The notes under the pieces: generated by a model
What the model was told of the DNA's origin: nothing
Seen by the model: only the letters and a program-made list of their open reading frames with translations
Databases searched by the model: none
Translations under genes and position numbers: made by a program
Part shown: positions 45,120 through 55,176 of the stretch, one piece after another
Layout of the letters: each line of letters starts with the position of its first letter
Position numbering within the stretch: position 1 is the first letter of the stretch
Assembly (NCBI GenBank): GCA_963829085.1
Contig: CAWHHJ010000004.1
Span: forward strand, 1-64,000
Length of the DNA stretch: 64,000 nucleotides
Source of the DNA: PALSA-1004 sp963829085
Lineage (GTDB): Bacteria; Pseudomonadota; Gammaproteobacteria; Burkholderiales; SG8-41
Reading direction: 5' to 3'

Positions 45120-47381
45120 GCAGCTTCCCGAGCAGACCGAGCTGGCCATCACCGGCATGACCTGCGCGTCCTGCGCCAACCGGATCGAGCGCAAGCTCAA
45201 CAAGCTCGACGGCGTCATCGCCACGCGTCAACTACGCCACCGAGAAGGCCAAGGTCAGTCGTCCCGGCGACGTCAGCCACGACGACCTGCTCGCCACCGT
45301 CGAGGCGGCCGGGTACGCCGCGTCGTACCGCGCCGCCGCGCCGGAGGCCGAGCGGCCGACCGCCGACGGCGACGCCGTCACGACCGCGGCGCGGCAGCGG
45401 CTGGTCGTCTCGCGCCGTGCTGAGCGTCCCGGTGGTGCGCTGGCGATGGTGCCGGCCCTGGCAGTTCGACTACTGGCAGTGGGCTGTCGCTGACGCTGGC
45501 CGCGCCGGTCGTCGTGTGGGGCGGCGCTGGCCGTTCCACCGGGCCGCCTGGACCAACCTGCGGCACGGCGCCACGCACCATGGACACGCTGGTCTCGCTC
45601 GGCGTGCTGGCGGCGTTCGGCTGGTCGCTGTTCGCGCTGTTCTTCGGCACCGCCGGGATGCCCGGCATGACCCACCCGTTCGAGCCTGACCGTCGCGGCG
45701 CGCCGACGGCACCGGCAACATCTACCTCGAGGCCGCCGCCGGCGTCACGACGTTCCTGCTGGCCGGGCGCTACTTCGAGAAGCGCGGCCAAGCGCCGCGC
45801 CGGGGCCGCGCTGCGCGCGCTGCTCGAGCTCGGCGCCAAGGACGTCGCCGTGCTGCGCGACGGCCGCGAGGTGCCGCGTCCCGGTCGACCGAGCTGCGCG
45901 GTCGGCGACCTGTTCGTCGTCCGGCCGGGCGAGAAGATCGCCACCGACGGCGTCGTCGAGAGCGGCACCTCCGCGGTCGACGCCTCGATGCTCACCGGCG
46001 AGCCGGTGCCGGTCGAGGTCGGGCCCGGCGACGCGGTCGCCGGCGCGACCGTGAACGCCGGCGGCCGGCTGGTCGTCCGCGCCACCCGGGTCGGCGCCGA
46101 CACCCAGCTCGCCCAGATGGCCCGGCTGGTCGAGGACGCCCAGAACGGCAAGGCCGCCGGTGCAGCGGCTGGCCGACCGGGTCTCCGGGGTCTTCGTGCC
46201 GGTCGTGATCGCGCTGGCGCGTCGCGCACCCTGCGGCTTCTGGCTCGGCGCCGGCGGCGGCGCCGACCGCGGCGTTCACCGCCGCCGTGGCGGTGCTGAT
46301 CATCGCCTGCCCGTGCGCGCTCGGCCTGGCCACGCCGACCGCGCTGATGGTCGGCACCGGCCGCGGCGCCCAGCTCGGCATCCTGATCAAGGGGCCCGAG
46401 GTGCTGGAGTCCACCCGCCGCGTCGACACCGTCGTGCTCGACAAGACCGGCACGGTCACCACCGGCCGGATGGCGCTGGTCGACGTGGTCGCCGCCGCCG
46501 GCGAGCGACGCCGGACGAGGTCGCTGCGCGCTCGGCCGGCCGCCGCTCGAGGACGGCGTCCGAGCACCCGATCGCCCGGGCCGATCGCCGACGCCGCACC
46601 GGGCTCGGCACGCTGCCCGCCGGTCGACCGGCTTCGCCAACCTGCGACGGGCTCGGGGTGTCCGGGACGCGTCGAGGGCCACGCGGTGGTGGTCGGCCGC
46701 CCGCGCTGCTCGCCGCGCGCGGGCTCGCACCTGCCGCCGCGACCTCGGCGCCGCCGTCGAGGACGCCGAGGCGCGCGGCCGCACCGCCGTCGCGGTCGGC
46801 TGGGACGGCCGGGCGCGCGGCGTGCTCGTGGTCGCCGACACGGTCAAGCCGACCTCGCGCCGAGGCGGTGCGCGCAGCTGCGCGCGCTCGGGCTGCGCCC
46901 GGTGCTGCTGACCGGCGACAACGAGCGCGCCGCCCGGGCGGTCGCCGCCGAGGTCGGCATCGACGAGGTGATCGCCGACGTGCTGCCCGCCGACAAGGTC
47001 GACGTGGTCCGGCGCGCTGCAGGCCGAGGGCCGGGTCGTCGCCATGGTCGGCGACGGCGTCAACGACGCCGCCGCGCTGGCGCAGGCCGACCTCGGCCTG
47101 GCGATGGGCACCGGCACCGACGTGGCGATCGAGGCCAGCGACCTGACCCTGGTGCGCGGCGACCTGCGGGTCGCCGCCGACGCGATCCGGCTGTCCCGGC
47201 GTACGCTCGCGGACGATCAAGGGCAACCTGTTCTGGGCCTTCGCCTACAACGTCGCGGCGCTGCCGCTGGCCGCCGCCGGCCTGCTCAACCCGATGCTCG
47301 CCGGCGCCGCGATGGCGTTCTCGCTCGGTGTTCGTGGTCACCAACAGCCTGCGCCTGCGCCGGTTCTCGCCAGACAGGTGA
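45109..47381 (+). CDS. copA: Copper-exporting P1B-type ATPase, multiply frameshifted
   Basis: Pumps Cu(I) out of the cytoplasm. Domains in order: N-terminal HMA GMTCASCANRIERK, actuator SMLTGEPVPVE, membrane metal site ACPCALGLATP, phosphorylation DKTGTVTTG, nucleotide-binding SEHPIA, hinge MVGDGVNDAAAL, and the last helices GNLFWAFAYN and VVTNSLRLRRF. About fifteen indels scatter these over three frames, yet the order and content are those of a full-length protein of about 750 residues. It is the last gene of the csoR operon. Confidence 0.85.
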
Positions 47382-47457
47382 TGCCCCGACTTGCACGATT
47401 GCGCGCCGTACGCCCTAGCATGGCGGTCGTTCAGGTCCTCCTCATCAGGAGTTTTCC

Positions 47458-48057
47458 GTGGCTTTTCGTTTTCGACCCGTCGACTCTACGTTCTACGACC
47501 TCTTCAGTGAGGCCGCCGGGCACCTCGTCGTAGGCGCCGGTCTCCTCGCGGAGATGCTGGCCGACGGCACCGACCGCGAGGCGGTGGCCAAGCGGATGCG
47601 GGAGGCCGAGCACGCGGCCGACGAGACCACGCACGCCATCGTGCGCCGGGTGAACAGCACGTTCGTGACGCCGTTCGACCGGGAGGACATCTACAACCTC
47701 GCCTCCGGCCTCGACGACGTCATGGACATGATGGACGAGGCCGTCGACCTGATCCTGCTCTACGAGGTGGCGCACCTGCCCGGTGAGCTGTCGAACCTGG
47801 TCGAGGTGCTGCAGCGCTGCGCCGAGCTGACCTCGTCGGCGATGCCGCAGCTGCAGGCGATGAAGGACCTCGACGAGTACTGGATCGAGATCAACCGCCT
47901 CGAGAACATGGGCGACAAGAGCTTCCGCCAGATCCTGGCCAGCCTGTTCTCCGGCAAGTACGAAGCGCTCGAGGTGCTCAAGCTCAAGGACATCGTCGAG
48001 TCGCTCGAGGGCGCCATCGACGCCTTCGAGCGGGTCGCCATGCATCCGGCGGAATGA
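47458..48057 (+). CDS. DUF47/PhoU-like phosphate transport regulator, C-terminus replaced at the junction
   Basis: 199 residues as read. A helical-bundle protein with FYDLFSEAAGHLVVGA, REAEHAADETTHAIVRRVNSTFVTPFDREDIYNLASGLDD and LKDIVESLEGAIDAFERVA, typical of the regulator paired with Pit phosphate transporters. Relatives continue after FERVA with several residues such as N-T-V-E-x-I. Here the sequence instead becomes MHPAE and stops, because foreign DNA begins at about 48,040. No pit gene follows for the same reason. GTG start with CAGGAG upstream; TAGCAT at 47,415 may be a -10 box. Confidence 0.85.
   Translation: MAFRFRPVDSTFYDLFSEAAGHLVVGAGLLAEMLADGTDREAVAKRMREAEHAADETTHAIVRRVNSTFVTPFDREDIYNLASGLDDVMDMMDEAVDLILLYEVAHLPGELSNLVEVLQRCAELTSSAMPQLQAMKDLDEYWIEINRLENMGDKSFRQILASLFSGKYEALEVLKLKDIVESLEGAIDAFERVAMHPAE
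48039..48042. other. Chimeric junction, actinobacterial to proteobacterial DNA
   Basis: On the left the DUF47 frame is canonical up to GAG CGG GTC GCC. On the right, read on the minus strand, the xanthine-dehydrogenase frame is canonical up to N-F-I-P-P-D-A. The two meet within about 3 bp. Base composition, codon use and taxonomic character change at the same point, and there is no repeat, insertion sequence, integrase or attachment site. Confidence 0.85.
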
Positions 48058-49268
48058 AATTTTTCCGGCGCAGCTCGGATGGATCGACATTGAGCTCCAT
48101 CGCCGCCTGATTGACGAGTCGTTCGATCGCATAGGCTATGTCCGGCCGGCCCGCACCGCGATAAGCGCCTATCGGTGTCGCGTTGGTCAGCGCAACACGA
48201 TATCTCGCGTACAGCGCGGGGATCCGGTAAACGCCCGTCAGACATGTCGTCGTATTTCGAATGTGCCCCATTGCTGCCGGCGACAGGTATGCGCCCATGT
48301 CATTGATCCAATGCATGCGCATCGCGAGAAACTTGCCGTTGCCGTCGAGCGCAAGCTCGCCGCTGATGATGTTGCCGCGCCCATGCGTGTCGCTTAAAAA
48401 ACCTTCAACGCGGGTTGACACCCACTTCACCGGTTTGCCGGCGAGCTTTGATGCCATCATCAGCGCGCAGTATTCGGGGTAAGCAACCGTGCGCTGTCCG
48501 AAGCCGCCGCCTACATCGTGCGCCTCGAATCGGAGCTTGTCCTCAGGAACATTCGTATAGGAGGAGATCTGCTTGCGCAAGGTCGTAACACCCTGCATGC
48601 AGACCTTGAACGAGTAGACGCCAGCGACCGCATCGTAGGACACCAGACATGCGCGTGGCTCCATGGGCGATGGCGCCACGCGCGTTGACTCAACCTTGAG
48701 CCTGGTCACATGCGCAGCCTTCGAAAAAGCCGCGTCTACGGCCTGTGCATCACCCGCCTCGGTTTCGAACGGCATGTTGCCCGGGACATTATCGTGTAGC
48801 TGTGTTGCGCCGGGCGCAATTGCATCTTCGGGCCTCGCTGCGGATGGCAGGTCTTCGTACTCGAGTTCGATGAGTCCGGCCGCGTCCTGCGCCGCCGCGG
48901 CGCTGGTTGCGACCACCAGGGCGAGAGCTTCTCCCACGAACCGTACTTTGCCATGCGCCAACACCGGCCGGTCGGGCGTTCGCGCCTGCATGCCATTGAT
49001 GCCCGGGAACGTCAGTGCATGCGGCGCGTTGACGTAGCCGGCTTTGACCGCATCGTCGCCAGTCAGTATGTGTTTGACGCCCGGATGCGCCAGTGCGGCG
49101 GTCGTATCGATCGCTCTTGATATGCGCGTGTGCGCGATCAGCACGCAGAAAATGGCCGTACAGCTCGTCTGCCATATGCCAATCCGCGGCGTACTTGCCC
49201 GCGCCGGTAATGAGCCGTAAGTCTTCGACGCGATTGCTCGAATGGTGATGCGTATCGTGAGTGTCCAT
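48041..49268 (-). CDS. Xanthine dehydrogenase/CoxL-family molybdopterin-binding subunit, 3'-truncated and frameshifted
   Basis: The first half (about 405 residues of an expected 750-800) of a molybdenum hydroxylase large subunit. NRVEDLRLITGAGKYAADW begins the protein. HGKVRFVGEALALVVA marks the hammerhead domain, and HDVGGGFGQR and GAYRGAGRPDIAYAIERLVNQAA belong to the first cofactor-binding region. One indel near 49,130 splits the frame. The 3' half is lost at the junction. It would hydroxylate an aldehyde, CO or N-heterocycle; the substrate cannot be read. Confidence 0.82.
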
Positions 49269-49388
49269 GCGCTGTCCGTTTTACATGCGTGCGGGTAATG
49301 GCCGCCGATTATGCTATGAAATCGCCTGCTGATAACAACAGGTGTGCGTTGAGGCGCCGCTCACTAAGCGGGCGTAACGAGGTCGCAC

Positions 49389-50780
49389 TTACTCCATCGT
49401 TCTCACTTCGCCGGCGGCGGTCATCTTCATCTCCGTGAGGTCCATGACCTCGGCCGCCGTGAAGCCCGGGGCGACTTCCTGCAGGACGAAACGCCCTTGC
49501 TGCCAGTGCAGCAGCGCCAGATCGGTAACCACGTAACTGACACAACCTTTACCGGTGAGCGGATAAGTGCATGCCCGGCGCAGCTTCGGGCGGCCTTTGC
49601 TGTCGGCGTGCTCCATAACAATGATCAAATCGCCTTTGCCGGAGAGAAGATCCATGGCGCCGCCAATGCCGCCCCGCTTTGCATCCGCAGTGCTCCAATT
49701 CGCAACGCTGCCCGTTTCGTCGACTTCATAGGCGCCGAGAATTACAGTATCGATTCGGCCGCCGCGCGCCATCTCGAACGAAGTGACGCTGTCGAAAAAA
49801 GATGCGCCGGGTTTGAGCGAGATAAACTGGCCCGCAGCATTGTAGTTATCCGGATCGACGTCATCTCCGGTCACCATCTCGCCGTAGCCCAACACGCCAT
49901 TTTCCGCGTGCAGGATCACGTCGCGCTTCTGCAGGTAGTTGGAGACCATGGTCGGAATGCCGACGCCAAGATTTACATACGTGCCGTCTTTGACGAGCGC
50001 CGCCGCGCGCTTGGCGATACCGGCGCGCGTCAGTGCCGGCTTGCCGTTGTAAAGGCGCGGCTTGTCGGAAGGACGACGCTCGGGACGGCGCCATGCCTTG
50101 CCATCGACTGTCTGCGTCGTCTTGACCACGCGCGACACGAATATGCCCGGCAGGTTGATGAGCTCGGGCGGAATCTCACCGGCCTCGACGATCTCGTCGA
50201 CTTCGACAATTGCAACGCGCGCAGCCTTTGCGAAGCTTGGATTGAAGTTCTGACTGCCACCCCGAAACTGTACATTGCCAAGGCGGTCTGCGCGGTATCC
50301 CCTGAGAAATGCATAGTCCACATGTATCGCATGTTCGAGGACGTGGGGCTTGCCATCGAAGTTGCGTATCTCCTTGCCGTCGGCAATCGCCGTCCCGACG
50401 CTGGTCGGCGAATAGAAGGCCGGTATGCCCGCACCACCCGCACGACAGCGTTCTACGAGGATGCCCTGCGGCACGAGCTCGACCGCCATCTCGCCGGTTC
50501 CGATCTGCTCTTCGCTGGCCGTCGGCGTGCCCGGTCGCACGGAAAACGCCGCGATCAGCTTCTTGACCTGCTTGTTCTCGGCAAGCATCTGGCCGCGCTC
50601 CGCGCCCGGATCGCCGAGCGAATTACACACGAGACACAGTTCTTTGGTGCCCTTGTCGCGCAGCGCGCGCAAGAGGCTCGTCGCAAACCGATGGCCGACG
50701 CTGAATCCCGCGATTGCTATCGTCGCGCCATCCGGAACATCCGCAATCGCTTTCTGCGGCGAATCAATTACCTTATCCAT
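49389..50780 (-). CDS. Fused CoA-transferase (subunits A and B)
   Basis: 463 residues. A family I CoA-transferase with the A part at about 1-230 (GATIAIAGFSVGHRFATSLL) and the B part at about 245-460. The active-site Glu lies in the HAENGVLGYGEM context, with VNLGVGIPTMVSNYL before it. In most bacteria the two are separate genes, as in 3-oxoadipate or acetate CoA-transferases; here they are one chain joined by a short linker (KAWRRPERRPSDK). It activates an organic acid with CoA. It is followed by a molybdenum hydroxylase and preceded by a Bug receptor. Confidence 0.85.
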   Translation of the reverse strand: MDKVIDSPQKAIADVPDGATIAIAGFSVGHRFATSLLRALRDKGTKELCLVCNSLGDPGAERGQMLAENKQVKKLIAAFSVRPGTPTASEEQIGTGEMAVELVPQGILVERCRAGGAGIPAFYSPTSVGTAIADGKEIRNFDGKPHVLEHAIHVDYAFLRGYRADRLGNVQFRGGSQNFNPSFAKAARVAIVEVDEIVEAGEIPPELINLPGIFVSRVVKTTQTVDGKAWRRPERRPSDKPRLYNGKPALTRAGIAKRAAALVKDGTYVNLGVGIPTMVSNYLQKRDVILHAENGVLGYGEMVTGDDVDPDNYNAAGQFISLKPGASFFDSVTSFEMARGGRIDTVILGAYEVDETGSVANWSTADAKRGGIGGAMDLLSGKGDLIIVMEHADSKGRPKLRRACTYPLTGKGCVSYVVTDLALLHWQQGRFVLQEVAPGFTAAEVMDLTEMKMTAAGEVRTME

Positions 50781-50789
50781 TGAGTCCCT

Positions 50790-51761
50790 TTATTGTTTCA
50801 ATCCAAAACGCTCGACCACCGTCTTCTCGACCGCATACTGCTCGCGCGCCCAGCGCGTGTAGTCTTCGGTGTTGAGATAGCTGCGTACTTGATCATACTG
50901 CTCCATGGTGCGAATGAACTCAGGGTCGTCGAGCCCCTTTCTGAAAGCATCGTGCAGCGTCTTGACGATTTTCGGGTCCATGCCTTTCGGCCCGCCAATA
51001 CCATATGACGAGCTCGCGTTGACGTCATAACCAAGCTCCTTGGCAGTCGCGATATCAGGCCAGCGCTTGATGCGGTTAGCGCCGAGGATGGCGAGCACGC
51101 GAATCTTGCCGGCATCGACAAGCGGCGCATAGCTGATTGCTGCAGCGACCATGTCGATGTGACCGCCGATGACGGCGTTGAGCATGTCGGTGGTCGTGCG
51201 GTGCGGCGCATGCACCCAGCGAATGCCGTTCATGACTGCAAGCTCTTCCATCACCATGTGCATCGTCACGCCGACACCCGACGTCGCATACGTCAGCTTA
51301 CCCGGGTTGGCCTTCGCGTAGCTAACGAGCTCGCCAAGATTTTTCCATTGCGTCTCGTTTTTCACGACGAGCGCATACGTGTAATCGACGATGCGAATAA
51401 TCCACGTAAAGTCGTTCAATACATCGAATTCGACTTTTTGAATATGCGGAATACGCAGGATCGGCTGCGGCAGTTGCGACAGCATGTAGCCATCCGCTTT
51501 TCCGATCTTCAGCATATACGAAGGCGCCAGCGCGCCGCCCGCACCGGGTTTGTCTTCGATCACAAAACGCCTGCCGAGTGTCTTGCTCGCGGCCTCGCCG
51601 AGCGCGCGCAAGGTGACGCTACTGCTGCTGCCCGGCGAATACGCGTGGAGCAGCGTGATGTTCTTCTCCGGAAACGTCTGCGCGCAAAGCGGCCATGCGC
51701 AGATCACACTCGCCACAAATGCTAAAACGCTGCAACCATACTGTGTGTTTGCCTGCGGCAT
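50790..51761 (-). CDS. Bug/TctC-family solute-binding receptor
   Basis: 323 residues. A signal peptide (to CAQ at about 28) is followed by the tripartite tricarboxylate receptor fold with VIEDKPGAGGALAPSYM, NPGKLTYATSGVG and AIGGHIDMVAA-like segments. Binds a small carboxylate in the periplasm, usually for a TctAB membrane pair, which is absent here. It ends 9 bp before the CoA-transferase start, so the two are probably co-transcribed. Confidence 0.85.
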   Translation of the reverse strand: MPQANTQYGCSVLAFVASVICAWPLCAQTFPEKNITLLHAYSPGSSSSVTLRALGEAASKTLGRRFVIEDKPGAGGALAPSYMLKIGKADGYMLSQLPQPILRIPHIQKVEFDVLNDFTWIIRIVDYTYALVVKNETQWKNLGELVSYAKANPGKLTYATSGVGVTMHMVMEELAVMNGIRWVHAPHRTTTDMLNAVIGGHIDMVAAAISYAPLVDAGKIRVLAILGANRIKRWPDIATAKELGYDVNASSSYGIGGPKGMDPKIVKTLHDAFRKGLDDPEFIRTMEQYDQVRSYLNTEDYTRWAREQYAVEKTVVERFGLKQ

Positions 51762-52004
51762 CCGCCGCTCCTCCTTAGCGTTACTGATTGGCGGCTGTTC
51801 CGACGACCGCCGCGCAATTCAAAATAACACATTAATGGACATACGGCGGTCTACGCACATCGCGGCCACGCGCATTGCGTTTGCCCGAGAACGGTGGCGG
51901 GACGTCTCATGCCGGGTGCTATCATCGGCCGCAAGGCGCTCGCATGACACCTGCTCGAGAATGGTGCAGTGAGCGCCGGGCTCGCATCGTAAAGAGGGGA
52001 TCGG

Positions 52005-52781
52005 ATGGAACTGGAACTTGGCGGCCTGACCGCACTGGTAACCGGCGCGTCGCGCGGCATCGGACTTGCGATTGCGCACGGCTTTGCGCGCGAAGGATGC
52101 AATGTGCATCTTGCATCGCGCACGGCAGCCGATCTCGAGCATGCGCGCGCGAGCATCGCGCAGACCAGCAAAGTTCGCATCGAGTCTCATGCGCTCGATT
52201 TGTCCGATAGCGCAAGCGTGACAGAGCTCGCCAGGCGCTGCGGCGATGTCGACATTCTGGTCAACAATGCGGGCGCTATTCCGTCCGGCGAATTGGACGA
52301 GATCGACGAAGCGCGGTGGCGGCAGGCGTGGGAGCTCAAGGTTTTCGGTTACATCAACCTTACCCGCGCAATCTATGCGCGCATGTGCGAGCGCCGCCGC
52401 GGCGTCATCGTCAATGTGATCGGGATCTCGGGTGAGCGTCTGCGCGCAAACTACATCGCCGGCTCGACCGGTAATGCGGCGTTGATGGCGTTTACGCGCA
52501 CGCTCGGCGGCGGCAGCGTCGATCATGGCGTGCGCGTGGTGGGAGTCAATCCAGGCCAGATCGATACCGACCGTCTGCGCGAGCGGCTCGAGCCGAAAGC
52601 GCTGGCTGCACTCGGCGACCGCAATCGCTGGCGGGAAATGATCGAGCGCCCGCCGCTGGGCCGTCTGGGACGCACCGATGAAATCGCCGATGCAGTGCTG
52701 TTTCTCGCTTCTGCGCGCGCCTCTTATATCAGCGGCACCATACTGACGGTCGACGCCGGACGCGCGGTGCGCAACACGTGA
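52005..52781 (+). CDS. Atypical SDR-family oxidoreductase lacking the catalytic Lys
   Basis: 258 residues. Rossmann fold with the cofactor loop TGASRGIG (13-20) and NNAG (87-90). The usual S-Y-x-x-x-K active site is altered: Ser142 and Tyr150 are present, but position 154, normally Lys, is Ser (YIAGS). The C-terminus SARASYISGTILTVDAGR is conventional. It may be a divergent subfamily with another proton relay or a non-classical activity. It diverges from the Bug gene at 51761 and is followed by another Bug receptor. Confidence 0.82.
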   Translation: MELELGGLTALVTGASRGIGLAIAHGFAREGCNVHLASRTAADLEHARASIAQTSKVRIESHALDLSDSASVTELARRCGDVDILVNNAGAIPSGELDEIDEARWRQAWELKVFGYINLTRAIYARMCERRRGVIVNVIGISGERLRANYIAGSTGNAALMAFTRTLGGGSVDHGVRVVGVNPGQIDTDRLRERLEPKALAALGDRNRWREMIERPPLGRLGRTDEIADAVLFLASARASYISGTILTVDAGRAVRNT

Positions 52782-52838
52782 TGCGCGCGCTCCACCAGCA
52801 GTCAACACGCGCCGAACCAGTCGGACTGCGTTAATTCG

Positions 52839-53831
52839 ATGGCTCGGCACAAACACAAGGGCAACAGCGCGTCGCTTGTGTTTGTGCTGTGCGCTGCGCT
52901 GTTCTTTGCAACCACGCCGCTGTGGGCGCAGACCTATCCTGCGAAGCCGATGAAACTGATCGTGCCGTATCCGCCCGGCGCCGGTACCGATTTCGTCGGC
53001 CGTCTGATCGCGATACACGTGAGCACTACGATGGGACAGCCGGTTATCGTGGAGAATCGTGGCGGCGCGGCAGCGGTCGTAGGCACGGATGCGGTCGCGA
53101 AAGCACCGCCTGACGGTTACACGCTCGGCCTGGTCACCAGTACATTCACGATGACGCCGAGCATGCAAAAGGTTCCCTACGATCCGGTCCGCGATTTTGC
53201 GCCGGTGATCCTGCTAGCTGCGGTGCCCAACGTACTGCTCGTGCATCCGTCGCTACCGGTCATGACGTTACCGGACTTGCTGCGACTCGCGCGCCGGCGT
53301 CCCGGCGAGCTTACGTACGGCACTTCAGGCACGGGCAGCGTGCCCCACCTCGCCACCGAACTGCTGCGCAGCATGGTGGTGCCCGGCATCGACATCATTC
53401 ACGTGCCTTATAAGGGAAATGCACAGGCCATCATCGAACTCCTGGGCGGTCATATCTCGATGCACATCTCATCGATGCCTTCGGCGGTGCCTTTCCTGCA
53501 GAACGGAAAATTAAGAGCGATTGCCGTCACCAGCGCACAGCGCTCATCGGCTGCGCCCCGTGTCCCGACCATCGCGGAATCGGGCGTCCGGGGCTACGAT
53601 TTCAGCTCAAAGTGGGGACTGCTGTTTCCCGCACGCACGCCGCCTGACATCGTTGCTCGCCTCAACCGCGAAGTCGAAAAAATACTAAAGCTCGCGGAAG
53701 TGAAAGAGCGGCTGGAGAGCCAGGGCGCGCAGGTAGTCGGCGGCTCGCCGGACGAATACGCAAGTGTCATCGAACGCAATCTCGCCAAGTGGGTGAAGGT
53801 CGTGCAAGTCGCCAACATTCGTGCCGAGTGA
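52839..53831 (+). CDS. Bug/TctC-family solute-binding receptor
   Basis: 330 residues. The signal peptide ends at WAQ (about 30). TYPAKPMKLIVPYPPGAGTDF opens the mature protein, VENRGGAAAVVGTDAVAKAPPDGYTL follows, and the ligand region lies around GTSGTGSVPHLATELL. Periplasmic carboxylate receptor. It is downstream of the SDR and upstream of an MFS carrier in the same direction, possibly one transcript. Confidence 0.87.
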   Translation: MARHKHKGNSASLVFVLCAALFFATTPLWAQTYPAKPMKLIVPYPPGAGTDFVGRLIAIHVSTTMGQPVIVENRGGAAAVVGTDAVAKAPPDGYTLGLVTSTFTMTPSMQKVPYDPVRDFAPVILLAAVPNVLLVHPSLPVMTLPDLLRLARRRPGELTYGTSGTGSVPHLATELLRSMVVPGIDIIHVPYKGNAQAIIELLGGHISMHISSMPSAVPFLQNGKLRAIAVTSAQRSSAAPRVPTIAESGVRGYDFSSKWGLLFPARTPPDIVARLNREVEKILKLAEVKERLESQGAQVVGGSPDEYASVIERNLAKWVKVVQVANIRAE

Positions 53832-53880
53832 GCGTCATACACGTTATCTCAGCACCTCACGCCAGCGCAATGCCCCAGTC

Positions 53881-55134
53881 ATGAGCGCAACCGCAAGACC
53901 GTCAGCCCTCGCGCCGTTTGCGGTGCGCAGCTTCCGTTTTCAATGGCCCGCGGACATGGCGACGTCATGGGCATTCGAGATGGAGACGCTGATACTCTCG
54001 TGGTACGTGCTCGTCGAAACGCAGTCCGTCCTGCTGCTTACAGTGTTCGCATCACTTCAATACACCGGCACCTTGCTGGGACCCATGATGGGCGTGATCG
54101 GCGATCGCGTTGGTCACCGGCACTTACTGTGCGGGATGCGCGCGGTGTATATGGCGCTGGCAACGGCGCTCATGGTATTTACTTTCACGGGTGTCCTCAC
54201 CCCGGTTCATGTATTCTCGATCGCCGCACTGATGGGTCTCGTGAGACCTTCCGACATCGGCATGCGCGCTGCGGTCGTCGGCGCAATCATGCCGGCCCCG
54301 CAATTGATGGCAGCGATGGGCATACAGCGCACCACGCAGGATTCCGCTCGCATTGCCGGCGCGCTGACCGGCGCCGGACTCATGGCAGCGCTTGGCATGG
54401 GTCCTGCCTATATTGTCGTGGCCCTGCTCTACGCTACGAGCTTCACGCTCACGTGGCTAGCCGGCGATGGAAGCGCCGCCCCGCACGGCGGCGAGCGGGC
54501 CACGCGTGCGTCGCCGTGGCGCGATCTGAAAGCGGGACTTGCGTACGTGTGGAATACGCCTTTGCTGTTCTCGCTCATGTGCCTCGCATTCATGCTCAAC
54601 ATGACGGCGTTTCCGATGCTGACAGGATTGCTTCCTTACGTGGCAAAGGAAATATATGCAGTGGGTCAGCCCGGCCTTGGCTACATGGTAGCGAGCACAT
54701 CGTTCGGCGCGCTGCTGGGCTCGATTACGTTGAGTAAATTCGGCAGCGTTATCAAGCCTGCCCGCATCACGATTATCGCCTGCGTCGCGTGGTACCTGAT
54801 CCTGCTCGTATTCTCGCAGGTGCAAAATCCCGCTATCGGAATTGTGTTGCTCATGCTCGCCGGCTACTCGCAAAGCATCAGTCAGGTGCCAATGGCGGCC
54901 ATTCTGCTGCAGAACTCCGACCCGCGCCTTCGTGGTCGCGTCATGGGTATCCGCATGCTTGCAATTTACGGCAATGTTCCAGGGCTTCTGATATCAGGGC
55001 CGCTCATCGCGAGTTTCGGTTACGCAATCACCGGCGTAGTCTTCTGCGTCGTAGGTCTGGCTGTGACATTGTTGATTACTACGCGCTGGCGGGCGCACTT
55101 ATGGCGGCGCATCGCGCCGGGGAACGTACCCTGA
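53881..55134 (+). CDS. MFS transporter (EntS-like fold)
   Basis: 417 residues, about twelve hydrophobic segments. The loop GVIGDRVGHRHLL is the MFS A-motif, and TTQDSARIAGALTGAGLMAALG and LRGRVMGIRMLAIYGNVPGLLISGPL are typical of drug/siderophore-export type MFS proteins. ATG at 53881 chosen; the longer open frame upstream is unlikely to be translated. Substrate unknown. Confidence 0.82.
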   Translation: MSATARPSALAPFAVRSFRFQWPADMATSWAFEMETLILSWYVLVETQSVLLLTVFASLQYTGTLLGPMMGVIGDRVGHRHLLCGMRAVYMALATALMVFTFTGVLTPVHVFSIAALMGLVRPSDIGMRAAVVGAIMPAPQLMAAMGIQRTTQDSARIAGALTGAGLMAALGMGPAYIVVALLYATSFTLTWLAGDGSAAPHGGERATRASPWRDLKAGLAYVWNTPLLFSLMCLAFMLNMTAFPMLTGLLPYVAKEIYAVGQPGLGYMVASTSFGALLGSITLSKFGSVIKPARITIIACVAWYLILLVFSQVQNPAIGIVLLMLAGYSQSISQVPMAAILLQNSDPRLRGRVMGIRMLAIYGNVPGLLISGPLIASFGYAITGVVFCVVGLAVTLLITTRWRAHLWRRIAPGNVP

Positions 55135-55176
55135 CGGCATTGACGTTTTCATGCACGGTTTATGAACGGAGATCTT

